Shown: positions 41,827-51,355, counted from the first letter of the stretch. The stretch: 64,000 nt of DNA from Pseudomonas lini (GCF_001042905.1 NZ_JYLB01000004.1:124001-188000), one strand, 5' to 3'. Numbers and translations are program-made. The notes: generated by a model not told the origin, from the letters alone.

Positions 41827-42297
41827 TTACAGTGCTTTCATTAACACGATATAGGTAGATTGACCCTTGATCTGGAGTTCTTCGTTACTTTCGTTTAGGC
41901 CTTTAAATTCAAAGCCGATTTGATAATGCAGTTTTTTATCACTGTTTTCGATTGCTTCTACGGTGTAAGATCCAGTTGTCGCATGAAATTCTACATATTC
42001 ACTACGGCCTGGGCGACTGGCTGTTTCAAAATAGTACGCAACGATTTCTTGATTGTTGTAAGTGCCGGATTGAATGTTTTTATCGAATTTCAGTACCAAG
42101 CCCTTTTTATTTGTGCGCGAGTAGTCTTGTGTGTTTGCACGAGTGGCAAATACGATCGAGCTACTGTTAGGGTCGGCTTCGAACTCAATGATTTGGCTTT
42201 CAAGTTTCACACGTTTGGAAACAGTGGCCAGTGTTTCAGCACTGACAGTGATAATCGGATCAGCAGCGCCACGTTTTTTGCTTGTAAAAAAACTCAT
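41827..42297 (-). CDS. A/T-rich orphan gene, 156 aa
   Basis: Not recognised. ATG 42297 is chosen for the AAGGAAGGA about 6 bases upstream and the start MSFFTSKKRGAADPIITV; the frame runs on to 42339. The product is soluble, rich in Ser, Thr, Asn and aromatic residues, and looks beta-rich, with no signal peptide. Composition is clearly more A/T-rich than the neighbours and the flanking gaps are also A/T-rich, which suggests a transferred gene inserted between cmoA and the YhhN gene. Confidence 0.7.
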   Translation of the reverse strand: MSFFTSKKRGAADPIITVSAETLATVSKRVKLESQIIEFEADPNSSSIVFATRANTQDYSRTNKKGLVLKFDKNIQSGTYNNQEIVAYYFETASRPGRSEYVEFHATTGSYTVEAIENSDKKLHYQIGFEFKGLNESNEELQIKGQSTYIVLMKAL

Positions 42298-42460
42298 AAT
42301 GTCCTTCCTTGCGTTAGATGTGTGGTTGTGTAAAGCCACATAAATAATAAGTTTGCGAGTGAAGGGGGGGTACTGTCAGATCTGATAGTTTTATATGACC
42401 TTTCGCTATGTAGGATGTATTGGTTATGTTGCTGCGGATGCGAAATTTTCAGAATCGGGT

Positions 42461-43102
42461 TTAATCGGTTGGCATTTTTTTCGAAAACGCCGACGCCGCA
42501 ATCCCCCACTGCCCCAGCCAGTAGCTAAGAATGATCACGTAAGGCGCGGCATGGAATGGCATCACAAATCGGTTAATGCCAATCACACTGTCAGAAAACA
42601 CAAACGCCACCGCGCCCGCCGCCGCCAACAGCGCCGAGCGTTTGGGCACCTCAGTGCCGAGGCGGGCCAGGGCGCGCCAGAGCATGGCGCTGATGGCCAG
42701 CCCATAGACGATCACCGGGATCAGCAGCGGTCCCAAGCCATTGGAAATCAGAATCCCCAGCAGCACCGCGCCCACGCTCAACGCGAGGATCAACGGCAAC
42801 AGCGCCAGATGCCGGCAATCGCTCAAATAAGCCTTCAGATATGCCAAATGCGCGACCAGAAACGCACCGAGCCCAAACACAAACAAATCCCCCGGCCATG
42901 CCAGCAACACATCGCCGATCAGGGAGAAAATCAAACCCAGGCTGATCCAGCGCCGATAGTCACTGGGCGGCGCGTCGTGCAGCCAGCCGAGCAGGGCCAG
43001 CACCGGCATCGGTTTGACCAGCAAGCATAGCAACGCGGCATGCACGCTCAGGCCATACAGAAAGGTCACCGCGCCCATCAGCGCCAGAATCAGCCAACCC
43101 AC
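42461..43102 (-). CDS. YhhN/TMEM86 family membrane protein
   Basis: Integral membrane protein of 213 residues with about seven to eight hydrophobic helices. Conserved family features are visible: LLVKPMPVLALL, SLIGDVLLAWP with its Asp, and FVFSDSVIGINRF with its Asp. The family includes the lysoplasmalogenase TMEM86B, which cleaves the vinyl ether bond of lysoplasmalogens; bacterial members are often labelled lysoplasmalogenase, but the substrate here is unproven. Two bases separate it from the upstream lipoprotein gene. Confidence 0.88.
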   Translation of the reverse strand: MGWLILALMGAVTFLYGLSVHAALLCLLVKPMPVLALLGWLHDAPPSDYRRWISLGLIFSLIGDVLLAWPGDLFVFGLGAFLVAHLAYLKAYLSDCRHLALLPLILALSVGAVLLGILISNGLGPLLIPVIVYGLAISAMLWRALARLGTEVPKRSALLAAAGAVAFVFSDSVIGINRFVMPFHAAPYVIILSYWLGQWGIAASAFSKKMPTD

Positions 43103-43104
43103 GA

Positions 43105-43497
43105 TCAGTTAACCGCGATGGCGCAGTCGAAGGTTTTTACCGCCGGTACTTCCGGTGCCCACGGCTGTGAATACGTCAGCCGCAAGCGGCCAGTACCGGT
43201 GGCAAAGGCTTGGAAGCGCCAGGTCGAAAGGCCGGCACTGCCGACGACACCGGCGTCTTCCGGGTTGCTGTAAACCTCGGGGCTGAGCCCGCGCAACACG
43301 CCACCGGCCGAATCCTGAATCGTCCAGCGGTAACCCGTGGTCGGGTTGCTGGGCAGGGTCAGGATCAGGTTTTGCCCGTTATGCAGCTTCGCCGGGCATT
43401 CGCTTTGTTTTTCCACGGTCACGTTCTGTTTCGATTGCGTGGCGCAAGCGCTCAGCAGGGCGAGGGCGAGGGGGATCAACAGGCGGGTGGGGGACAT
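43105..43497 (-). CDS. Chagasin-like (I42) protease inhibitor lipoprotein
   Basis: 130 residues starting at ATG 43497. Lipoprotein signal MSPTRLLIPLALALLSAC with lipidated Cys18, then a beta domain with the chagasin loop NPTTGYRW and the later loops GVVGSAGLSTWRF and SQPWAP, which fit the cysteine-peptidase wedge of the I42 family. A periplasmic inhibitor of cysteine peptidases is the likely role. It is closely followed by the YhhN gene. Confidence 0.85.
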   Translation of the reverse strand: MSPTRLLIPLALALLSACATQSKQNVTVEKQSECPAKLHNGQNLILTLPSNPTTGYRWTIQDSAGGVLRGLSPEVYSNPEDAGVVGSAGLSTWRFQAFATGTGRLRLTYSQPWAPEVPAVKTFDCAIAVN

Positions 43498-43596
43498 AAG
43501 ATCAGTGGCTCCGGCATTCACGACGAACGGCGAGCATAACTGAAGATGAGACAAAGTGTGACAGCCAGACCGGGATGGTGTCGTCAGTGCCGCCGT

Positions 43597-43689
43597 CATC
43601 GCGGGCAAGCCCGCTCCCACAGGGTTTTGTGGTGAACACAAGATTTGTGAACACCCCGGACCACTGTGGGAGCGGGCTTGCCCGCGATG
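43597..43689. repeat. Family A REP pair (REPIN)
   Basis: CATCGCGGGCAAGCCCGCTC and inverted GAGCGGGCTTGCCCGCGATG, with further GCCGCC/GGCGGC complementarity just outside and GGTG...CACC inside. It lies between the lon-like gene and the inhibitor gene. Confidence 0.92.
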
Positions 43690-43715
43690 GCGGCGGTGCA
43701 GGCGCTACATGACTA

Positions 43716-46133
43716 TCAGAACAATATCTTCGCCACATCCGCAAAGCGCTTGGCGAAGTGCACGGTAATCCCTTCCTTCAGATAATCCGGCAACTCTTCA
43801 AAGCTTCCACGGTTTGGTTCCGGCAGAATCAACTCGAAAATCTTCTGCCGACGCGCCGCGATGACTTTCTCTCGCACCCCGCCAATCGGCAGTACATGCC
43901 CGGTCAGCGTCAGTTCACCGGTCATGGCCACGCCTTTTTTCGGCGACTGGTTGCGGGCGAGCGAGAGCAGGGCGCTGGCCATGGTCACGCCGGCGCTCGG
44001 GCCGTCTTTCGGCGTGGCGCCTTCCGGTACGTGGAGGTGGACGAAGGCTTCGTCGAAGAACGTCGGATCGCCGCCAAATTGCTTCAGATTGGAGCTGACG
44101 TAGCTGTAGGCAATTTCTGCCGACTCCTTCATCACTTCTCCCAATTGCCCGGTGAGTTTGAAGCCACGGTTGAGGGTGTGAATACGGGTTGCTTCGATCG
44201 GCAGGGTCGCGCCGCCCATGCTGGTCCAGGCCAGCCCGGTGATCACACCGATGCCGGACAATACTTGCTCATTGCGGAATACCGGTCGGCCGAGTGAGGC
44301 TTCCAGGTCTTTCGGGCCGAGTTTGATTACTGCTTTCGGCTCGTCAAGCAGCTTCATCACGGCCTTGCGCACCAGTTTGCCGAGGTTTTTTTCCAGCTGC
44401 CGCACCCCGGCTTCACGGGCGTAGCCGTCGATCAAGGCTTTCAATGCGTTGTCGCTGATGCTCAGGCTGCCCTTGGACACGCCAGCTTTCTCAAGCTGCT
44501 TCGGCCACAGGTGACGCTTGGCGATCGCGACTTTCTCTTCGGTGATATAGCCCGACAGACGAATCACTTCCATCCGGTCCAGCAACGGGCCGGGAATCGA
44601 ATCCAGGGTGTTGGCGGTGCAGACGAACAGCACTTTCGACAGGTCCAGACGCAAATCCAGGTAATGGTCGAGGAATTCGACGTTCTGTTCCGGGTCGAGG
44701 GTTTCCAGCAGCGCCGAGGCGGGGTCGCCCTGGTAGCTCTGGCCCATTTTGTCGATCTCGTCGAGCATGATCACCGGGTTCATCACTTCGACGTCTTTCA
44801 ACGCGTGGACGAGTTTGCCCGGTTGCGCGCCGATGTAAGTGCGGCGATGGCCCTTGATCTCGGCTTCGTCGCGCATGCCGCCAACGCTGAAGCGATAGAA
44901 CGGCCGGCCCAGGGTTTCGGCGATGGATTTACCGACACTGGTCTTGCCCACGCCCGGCGGGCCCACCAGCAACACGATGGAGCCGCTGATCTCGCCTTTA
45001 TAGGCACCGACCGCGAGGAATTCGAGGATGCGGTCCTTGATGTCATCGAGGCCGGCATGGTGTTTGTCCAGCACCTTGCGCGCGTGTTTGAGGTCGAGTT
45101 TGTCCTCGCCATACACGCCCCACGGTACCGAAGTCGCCCAGTCGAGGTAGTTGCGGGTCACCGCGTATTCCGGTGAGCCGGTCTCGAGGATCGACAGCTT
45201 GTTCATTTCCTCTTCGATGCGTTTCTGCGCCTGAGGCGGCAACACCTTGCCCGTCAGACGTTGCTCGAACTGCTCGATGTCGGCGCTGCGGTCATCCTTG
45301 GTCAGGCCCAGCTCTTGCTGGATGACCTTGAGCTGTTCCTTGAGGAAGAACTCGCGCTGATGCTCGCCGATCTTGCGGTTAACTTCGGCGGAGATTTCTT
45401 TCTGCAGGCGCGCGACTTCGACTTCCTTGCGCAGCATCGGCAGGACTTTTTCCATGCGCTTGAGCATCGGCACGCAGTCGAGCACTTCTTGCAGCTCACT
45501 GCCCGTGGCCGAGGTCAGCGCGGCGGCGAAGTCGGTCAGCGGCGACGGGTCGTTGGGGCTGAAGCGGTTGAGGTAGTTCTTCAGCTCTTCGCTGTACAGG
45601 GGGTTGAGCGGCAGCAGTTCCTTGATCGCATTGATCAGCGCCATGCCGTAGGCCTTGACCTCGTCGGTCGGCTCGGTGGGCTGGTGCGGGTATTCGACTT
45701 CCACCAGATACGGCGGGCGATGGTGTTTGAGCCAGGTTTTGATACGCACCCGGGTCAGGCCCTGGGCGACGAATTGCAGTTTGCCGTTTTCGCGACTGGC
45801 GTGGTGGACTTTGACCAGGGTGCCGTATTCCGGCAGGGCTTTGGTATCGAAGTGGCGCGGGTCTTCCTGGGGAGCGTCCATGAAGAACAGGGCCAGGGAG
45901 TGATGATCGGATTGGCTGACCAGTTCGAGGGTTTCGGCCCACGGCTCTTCGTTGACGATCACCGGCAGTACTTGCGCCGGGAAGAAGGGCCGGTTGTGGA
46001 TCGGGATGATGTAGACCTTGTCCGGCAGGTTCTGGCCAGGCAGGGCGAGGCCTTTGCCGGTGGAGTGGTGTTCGACGTTGTCTGTTTCGGCGTATTCGCT
46101 CGTGTCTTCGGGGAATTCTTGCTGGTCGGTCAT
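43716..46133 (-). CDS. Lon-family ATP-dependent protease (AsrA-like)
   Basis: Second-type Lon protease, 805 residues. It has an acidic N-terminal extension (MTDQQEFPEDTSEYAETDNV) before the Lon substrate domain, a Walker A GPPGVGKTS and Walker B VIMLDEIDKM in the AAA+ domain, and the Ser-Lys dyad in DGPSAGVTM and GGVREKVIAAR. The main housekeeping Lon usually begins directly with the substrate domain, so this is more likely the paralogue called AsrA in P. aeruginosa, linked to stress from aminoglycosides. ATG 46133 is preferred to a start five codons earlier. Confidence 0.92.
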   Translation of the reverse strand: MTDQQEFPEDTSEYAETDNVEHHSTGKGLALPGQNLPDKVYIIPIHNRPFFPAQVLPVIVNEEPWAETLELVSQSDHHSLALFFMDAPQEDPRHFDTKALPEYGTLVKVHHASRENGKLQFVAQGLTRVRIKTWLKHHRPPYLVEVEYPHQPTEPTDEVKAYGMALINAIKELLPLNPLYSEELKNYLNRFSPNDPSPLTDFAAALTSATGSELQEVLDCVPMLKRMEKVLPMLRKEVEVARLQKEISAEVNRKIGEHQREFFLKEQLKVIQQELGLTKDDRSADIEQFEQRLTGKVLPPQAQKRIEEEMNKLSILETGSPEYAVTRNYLDWATSVPWGVYGEDKLDLKHARKVLDKHHAGLDDIKDRILEFLAVGAYKGEISGSIVLLVGPPGVGKTSVGKSIAETLGRPFYRFSVGGMRDEAEIKGHRRTYIGAQPGKLVHALKDVEVMNPVIMLDEIDKMGQSYQGDPASALLETLDPEQNVEFLDHYLDLRLDLSKVLFVCTANTLDSIPGPLLDRMEVIRLSGYITEEKVAIAKRHLWPKQLEKAGVSKGSLSISDNALKALIDGYAREAGVRQLEKNLGKLVRKAVMKLLDEPKAVIKLGPKDLEASLGRPVFRNEQVLSGIGVITGLAWTSMGGATLPIEATRIHTLNRGFKLTGQLGEVMKESAEIAYSYVSSNLKQFGGDPTFFDEAFVHLHVPEGATPKDGPSAGVTMASALLSLARNQSPKKGVAMTGELTLTGHVLPIGGVREKVIAARRQKIFELILPEPNRGSFEELPDYLKEGITVHFAKRFADVAKILF

Positions 46134-46287
46134 GGGGCACCTGCGCAATAGGGTATGGGTCTTAGATGGGGCAGGTGGGGGGTGGTTTCAATGGGCCTGG
46201 ATATTTCAGCTTGTGTGTTCAGGGTTTTGACAGGTCTTGGCGGCCTGACAGCCGACCAATCTCTTTCAGACATACGCCGACCCACTT

Positions 46288-46449
46288 GTAGGAGCGAGGC
46301 TTGCCCGCGAAGGCGGCCTGATAGCCGACCAATCTCTTGCAGATGTACCCGGTTCAACTGTGGGAGCGAGCCTGCTCGCGATGGCGGCGTGTCAGGCGAC
46401 ATCAATGTTGAATGTCAGGCCGTCTTCGCGGGCAAGCCTCGCTCCTACA
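46288..46449. repeat. Three REP units with a tandem copy
   Basis: Units at about 46288-46311, 46359-46384 (same orientation) and 46424-46449 (opposite). The first two lie in a partly duplicated segment of about 71 bases (CGGCCTGACAGCCGACCAAT and CGGCCTGATAGCCGACCAAT). The array fills most of the gap between the lon-like and DUF6124-like genes. Confidence 0.88.
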
Positions 46450-46453
46450 GGGA

Positions 46454-46816
46454 CTAGCTGTGTGGCGCAGTTTTTGGGATGGCAACGTTATCCAGCATCC
46501 GGTTCACCGCCAGTTCGGCCAGCATGACGATCTGTTGAATCGCCATCGCCGTGTGCCGGTGCGGCCCTTCCAGATACCCTGCAAAATCACTCGCCATCAC
46601 ACTGGCCTGGGCCAACGATTCACAGGTGTGGGCCAGCAGGTCTTCGTCTTTGATATCCGGCGCGATCATATACATCGTGCTCGGCTTGCGGGCCACGGGG
46701 GCTTTGAGGGCGGATGGGTTGAGGTAGTGATCGAGCGCGCGGTTAGCGGCTTCGTGGAATTTCTTTGAATCGTTGGATTCGTAGGGCGAAACGTTGTCGG
46801 TTTCTGGTGTAGACAT
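46454..46816 (-). CDS. DUF6124-like small protein
   Basis: 120 residues from ATG 46816, with GGAG 7 bases upstream. The start MSTPETDNVSPYESNDSKKF and the later HEAANRALDHYLNPS and ASVMASDFAGYLEG match a widespread Pseudomonas family of unknown function, which I take to be DUF6124. No signal peptide or membrane segment; predicted helical. The frame extends to 46930 but the family N-terminus fixes the start. The stop is only five bases from the REP array. Confidence 0.75.
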   Translation of the reverse strand: MSTPETDNVSPYESNDSKKFHEAANRALDHYLNPSALKAPVARKPSTMYMIAPDIKDEDLLAHTCESLAQASVMASDFAGYLEGPHRHTAMAIQQIVMLAELAVNRMLDNVAIPKTAPHS

Positions 46817-46971
46817 GGCGATGCTCCAAATAGGAAATGGAAAAGCACCAAGTAAAAATTCAGGCCGCGACGCCCGATCGCTGATTTGCAGCAACTCCCA
46901 AAGCCTATCCACCCCACTTCCGAGCGACAACCGTCAAAACATGTCGGAAAGTTCTCAAAAATTCACCACGT

Positions 46972-47064
46972 CTGTAGGAGCTGCCGAAGGCTGCGATCTT
47001 TTGATCTTCCGGCGTCTTCAAGAACACAAGATCAAAAGATCGCAGCCTTCGGCAGCTCCTACAG
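46972..47064. repeat. Family B inverted repeat
   Basis: CTGTAGGAGCTGCCGAAGGC ... GCCTTCGGCAGCTCCTACAG with GATCTTTTGATCTT inside, near-perfect arms and a short spacer. It lies upstream of the DUF6124-like gene and downstream of gcd. Confidence 0.92.
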
Positions 47065-47096
47065 GGGATGGGTGACCTGAAACAATCGAGCACAAA

Positions 47097-47126
47097 AAAG
47101 GCGACCCCCTCTCAGGAGTCGCCTTT
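47097..47126. terminator. Terminator after gcd
   Basis: Stem AAAGGCGAC / GTCGCCTTT with a 12-base loop. On the minus strand it follows the gcd stop by about 20 bases and ends in a T-run (the A-run at 47094-47099 on the plus strand). Confidence 0.8.
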
Positions 47127-47146
47127 CGTTTTACTGCCGCTACCGC

Positions 47147-49555
47147 TTATTCCGACAGTTTGTACGCAATCACATAGTCACCTTGCTTGGTGCCTAGCGA
47201 TCCGTGACCGCCAGCAACAACGAGCACGTATTGCTTGCCGTCTTTGCCGGTGTAGGTCATCGGTGTGGTTTGCGCGCCGGCTGGCAGGCGACCTTCCCAC
47301 AGTTGCTTGCCGTTTTTCACGTCGTAGGCGCGCAGGTACTGGTCGAGGGTGCCGCTCAGGAAGGCCACGCCACTGGCAGTGGTGAAGGCCCCGCCCAGGC
47401 TCGGTACGCCCATGCTCAGAGGGATCGGAACCGGCGAGCTGTCGCGCACGGTGCCGTTCTTGTGCATCCAGATGGTTTTGTTGGTGGTCAAATCGACCGC
47501 CGCCACGTAACCCCAGGCTGGTGCCTGGCAAGGCAGGCCCATTGGCGACAGCAGGGCTTCGAGGATCACGCCGTAAGGCGCGCCTTTGTTGGGCTGCACG
47601 CCTTCGGTTTCGCTGACGCGAGGGCCTTGTTTGGCGATTTCGGCGGCCGGGATCAGTTTCGATTTGAACGCCATGTAGCTCGGGTTCACGAACGCAATCT
47701 GACGCACCGGGTCAACCGAGATGCCGCCCCAGTCGAACACGCCGAAGTTACCGGGATAAACGAGCGAGCCTTGCAGCGACGGCGGGGTGAACATGCCGTC
47801 GTAACGCAGGGATTTGAAGTCGATCCGGCAGAGCATCTGATCGAACGGGGTCACGCCCCACATGTCGCGTTCCTTGAGGGTCGGCGGCACGAAGTTCAGG
47901 TCGGACATCGGTTGGGTCGGCGAAGTGTGGTCGCCTTCCACTGCGCCTTGCGGCACCGGGATTTCCTTGATCGGCACGATCGGCTGACCATTGCTGCGGT
48001 CCAGTACGTAGATGCTGCCTTGCTTGGTGGACGCGAGCACCGCCGGTTTCACACCGTCTGCGGTTTTCAGGTCCATCAGGGTTGGCTGGCCACCGACGTC
48101 CATGTCCCACAGGTCATGGTGGGTGAACTGGAAGTGCCAGCGCACCTTGCCGGTGGCGATGTCCAGCGCGGTCAGGCCGGCGGCGTGCAGTTCCGATTCA
48201 GGGGTGCGCGCGCCACCGAACTGGTCCGGGGTCTGGTTGCCCATCGGCAGGTAAATCATGCCGAGTTTTTCGTCGACGCTGAAGATGGACCACATGTTCG
48301 GCGAGTTGCGGGTGTAGACCTTGCCTTCGGCAATCGGCGTGGTGTCGTCCGGGTTGCCGCTGTCCCAGTTCCATACCAGTTTGCCGGTGTGCACGTCGAA
48401 CGCACGGATGACACCGCTTGGCTCGTCGATGGAAACGTTGTCGGTGACGTGGCCGCCAATCACCACCAGGTCTTTGGTGACCGCCGGTGGCGAAGTGGAG
48501 TAATAACCGCCGGCGGTGAATTCACCGATGTTAGTCGTCAGGTCAACCTGGCCACCGTTGCCGAAGTCTTCGCACATTTTGCCGGTGTCGGCGTTCAGGG
48601 CGATCAGACGAGTGTCGGCGGTCGGCAGGAAGATCCGGCGCGGGCAGACGCTGGTCACTGGCGCGTTGGCAGTGCCGGTAGGGCTCTGCTCGGACGCGTA
48701 GGCGGCGTCATCGTGATAGGTCACGCCACGGCAGGTCATGTGTGCCCAACCCTTGAAGTTCGCCGCGTTTTGCGTGGAGAGCTTCGGATCGAAACGCCAG
48801 AGTTCCTTGCCGGTGTCCGGGTCCAGCGCGATCACCTGGCTGTGCGGCGTGCAGACATAAAGCATGCCGTTGGCTTTGAGCGGGGTGTTTTCGGCGGTGG
48901 TTTCGCCCGGGTCGTTCGGGCCAGGCAGGTCGCCGGTGCGGTAGGTCCAGGCGGGCACCAGTTTGCTGACGTTCTGCGGCGTGATCTGCGCCAGTGGCGA
49001 GTAGCGATCGCCATGGGCGCTGCGGCCGTAGGAGTTCCAGTCGCCATCGGGCATGGCCGGGGCAGTGTTGGTCATGCCAGGCACGGCGTCGCGATCCAGT
49101 TCGCCTTTGATTTCACCGGGGTTGGTGAACAGGCTGGCCAGCGCGGCGATACCGGCGATGACCACGGCAGCGCTCAGCACGCCGGTGCCGACCGGGTTGA
49201 ATTCGCCGGTACGCAATGGGCGACGAAACCATGGCAGCAGCATGACGATACCAAGGGCAAAGAGCAGCGCCAGACGTGGCACCAGTTGCCACCAGTCCAG
49301 ACCGACTTCCCACAGTGCCCAGACCGTACTGGCGAACAGCACCACCGCGTACAGGCTCAGCGCCGCATAACGGTCGGCAAGCAGCAGCCCCCCGGTCAGC
49401 ATCAGGCCGATACCGGCCAGCAGGTAATACAGCGAGCCGCCGAGCATGCTCAGCTTGATCCCCCCGGCCAGCAAGGCCAGGCCCATTAGTAGAAGCACGA
49501 TACCGAGCAGGCTCGGCAGCAGACGGCTTCGACTGAAAGCACCATCAGCGCTCAT
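47147..49555 (-). CDS. gcd: Membrane-bound PQQ-dependent glucose dehydrogenase
   Basis: Oxidises glucose to gluconolactone in the periplasm and passes electrons to ubiquinone. 802 residues: five membrane segments in the first 150 residues (LLPSLLGIVLLLMGLALLAG and following), then an eight-blade PQQ propeller with motifs such as DWNSYGRSAHGDRYSPL, GKELWRFDP, DLWDMDVGGQPTLMD and GGAFTTASGVAFL. oprB lies upstream on the same strand, as in other Pseudomonas. Confidence 0.96.
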   Translation of the reverse strand: MSADGAFSRSRLLPSLLGIVLLLMGLALLAGGIKLSMLGGSLYYLLAGIGLMLTGGLLLADRYAALSLYAVVLFASTVWALWEVGLDWWQLVPRLALLFALGIVMLLPWFRRPLRTGEFNPVGTGVLSAAVVIAGIAALASLFTNPGEIKGELDRDAVPGMTNTAPAMPDGDWNSYGRSAHGDRYSPLAQITPQNVSKLVPAWTYRTGDLPGPNDPGETTAENTPLKANGMLYVCTPHSQVIALDPDTGKELWRFDPKLSTQNAANFKGWAHMTCRGVTYHDDAAYASEQSPTGTANAPVTSVCPRRIFLPTADTRLIALNADTGKMCEDFGNGGQVDLTTNIGEFTAGGYYSTSPPAVTKDLVVIGGHVTDNVSIDEPSGVIRAFDVHTGKLVWNWDSGNPDDTTPIAEGKVYTRNSPNMWSIFSVDEKLGMIYLPMGNQTPDQFGGARTPESELHAAGLTALDIATGKVRWHFQFTHHDLWDMDVGGQPTLMDLKTADGVKPAVLASTKQGSIYVLDRSNGQPIVPIKEIPVPQGAVEGDHTSPTQPMSDLNFVPPTLKERDMWGVTPFDQMLCRIDFKSLRYDGMFTPPSLQGSLVYPGNFGVFDWGGISVDPVRQIAFVNPSYMAFKSKLIPAAEIAKQGPRVSETEGVQPNKGAPYGVILEALLSPMGLPCQAPAWGYVAAVDLTTNKTIWMHKNGTVRDSSPVPIPLSMGVPSLGGAFTTASGVAFLSGTLDQYLRAYDVKNGKQLWEGRLPAGAQTTPMTYTGKDGKQYVLVVAGGHGSLGTKQGDYVIAYKLSE

Positions 49556-49661
49556 AGTGTGGTTCTCCGTGACGTTTTAAGTAGTCCCGCGCAAGTTCAC
49601 TGTAGATGACGATCTTGTGCGGGCAGGGTTCAGTTAAGAAAGGTGTGCGGTTAATGCAATC

Positions 49662-49755
49662 CCTGTGGGAGCTGGCTTGCCTGCGATGACGGTGTGTCAG
49701 TTGGCAAAGGTGTCGGCTGACACACCGCCATCGCAGGCAAGCCAGCTCCCACAGG
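49662..49755. repeat. Family A REP pair with a GTGTGTCAG core
   Basis: CCTGTGGGAGCTGGCTTGCC and inverted GGCAAGCCAGCTCCCACAGG flank an inner pair GGTGTGTCAG/CTGACACACC, so nearly the whole element is palindromic. It lies between oprB and gcd, 14 bases past the oprB stop. Confidence 0.92.
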
Positions 49756-49769
49756 TCTTGTGGTTTTAA

Positions 49770-51152
49770 TTAGAAAGACGACTGGATCTTGATCCCGCCA
49801 ATCAGCGCGTCATCGACCTTGTCCACGCCACCGGGGTGGCGGATGTATTGCAGGTTCGGGCGCACGGTCAGCCAGTTGGTGACGTGCACGCCGTAATAGA
49901 GTTCGGCGCTGTATTCGGTGTCTTGCGGCGGCAGGAACGATGGGTCGTCGTAGTCGAAGACTTCACGGGCCTGATTGGTGGCCTCGGCGTTCTTGCGGTA
50001 GGCCGGATTGACGTGCACACGGGCCAGGGCAAAACCGATATCGTCTCTGGCGCGAGCATCGAACAAGCCTTTGTAGACGACGCCGGCCTGGACATAGTTG
50101 TCGATGGCGTTGGTCTTTTTGTCGTGCATCGTGCCGTTAGCGAACACACTCAACCCGCGTGAGTTGTCACTGGCGCGGCTGGTCAACTGCTGCTGAATAC
50201 CGAGCCACACGCCGTGCTTGCTCGATGCGCTGCGGTAAGCCTCGCCACTCAGGGCTGCCGGCTGACCATGGCTGTCCTTGTAGACATCGGTGGCCTTGGC
50301 ATTGCTGTAGTAATAACTGGCACGGTATTCACCCGGCAGGCTATTGAGTTTTGGACTCCAGACCAGTTCCACCGGCAGGATCGCGCCCTGAGTGCCGCTG
50401 CCGCTGAGTTTGAAGCCGTTGTCGCGATCCAGATTGGACGGGTTTTGCTCGTAAGCGCCGACTTGCGCGTACAGTTCCGGCGTCAGGTGATATTTGACGC
50501 GCATCGCCCACTGGCTGACCGGCCAGTTGTACCAGATGTCGCCCACCCAGTTGCCGACCTGGGAGCCGCAGAACGCCAGGTTCTGGAAGTCGCAGGGGAA
50601 GCTGTTGAAGTCTTCGCCCTCGCCGAAGCGGCCGACTTTGATATCGAGCTTCTGATCGAAAAATTTCTGCTGATACCACATCTGCGTCAGGCGCCAGGTC
50701 TGGCCACGGCCCCAGACTTCCTGAGCCGAGGTGAAACCGCCGACCCGCGGATCGTTGATCCGGTCGTTGCTGATGTTGTTGCCGTTGCGCTCGGTGATGG
50801 TCAGCTGAACTTCAGCGTCGTCCCAGCCGAGAATCTTCTGCAAGTCCAGGTGGGTGCCAAAGCCGAACTGGTCGCTGTAGCGAGCAGTGCGGTCATGGTC
50901 GTAGCCGCCGTGCAGGTTGCTGCCCATTTCACCGGTGTAATCGACCTTGAAGTCGTAGCCTTTTTCCGAAAGTTCGGTGCGCGTGCCGTTCCAGTCGCCC
51001 AGCATCCACGGCGAATCGCTATCGAAGGCCGGTGCAGCCTGGGTGCAGGTGGCGAGGCTCAATGCGGTGAACCCACCGATCAGGTTCAGGGCTTTTCGAC
51101 TGGCCACAGGGAGCAAGACAGCGCTGTCTCGCGGAGTATGAAAATCAGGCAT
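49770..51152 (-). CDS. oprB: Carbohydrate-selective porin OprB
   Basis: Outer-membrane channel for glucose and other sugars. With start ATG 51152 the protein has 460 residues and a signal region with a hydrophobic core (ALNLIGGFTALSLATCTQAA). The mature part starts with the OprB-type SPWMLGDWNGTRTELSEKGY and ends in Phe (GGIKIQSSF). The frame stays open to 51263 but the added residues are not signal-like. Placed upstream of gcd, it supplies glucose to the periplasmic oxidase. Confidence 0.92.
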   Translation of the reverse strand: MPDFHTPRDSAVLLPVASRKALNLIGGFTALSLATCTQAAPAFDSDSPWMLGDWNGTRTELSEKGYDFKVDYTGEMGSNLHGGYDHDRTARYSDQFGFGTHLDLQKILGWDDAEVQLTITERNGNNISNDRINDPRVGGFTSAQEVWGRGQTWRLTQMWYQQKFFDQKLDIKVGRFGEGEDFNSFPCDFQNLAFCGSQVGNWVGDIWYNWPVSQWAMRVKYHLTPELYAQVGAYEQNPSNLDRDNGFKLSGSGTQGAILPVELVWSPKLNSLPGEYRASYYYSNAKATDVYKDSHGQPAALSGEAYRSASSKHGVWLGIQQQLTSRASDNSRGLSVFANGTMHDKKTNAIDNYVQAGVVYKGLFDARARDDIGFALARVHVNPAYRKNAEATNQAREVFDYDDPSFLPPQDTEYSAELYYGVHVTNWLTVRPNLQYIRHPGGVDKVDDALIGGIKIQSSF

Positions 51153-51355
51153 AGAGAAGAAGTTCTTGGTCTTTTTTCTTAAAGGGGGGGGCTGAACACT
51201 GCGGGATGAAGCAGAGGAGAAGCGTTTCAGCAGGACGGGCGTAAGGATAATGTCCTGTAACACATAGAGAAAGGGCTTTTATTGACATGGATCATTTCGG
51301 ATTTGGTAACAGTCGGCTGCGACCTGTCGCCGCAGTATCTGGCCGTGCAAAAAAA

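Noticed and set aside
47204..49489. 761-codon plus-strand frame across gcd
   Set aside because: Antisense to a clear PQQ glucose dehydrogenase, with no start site or recognisable domain.
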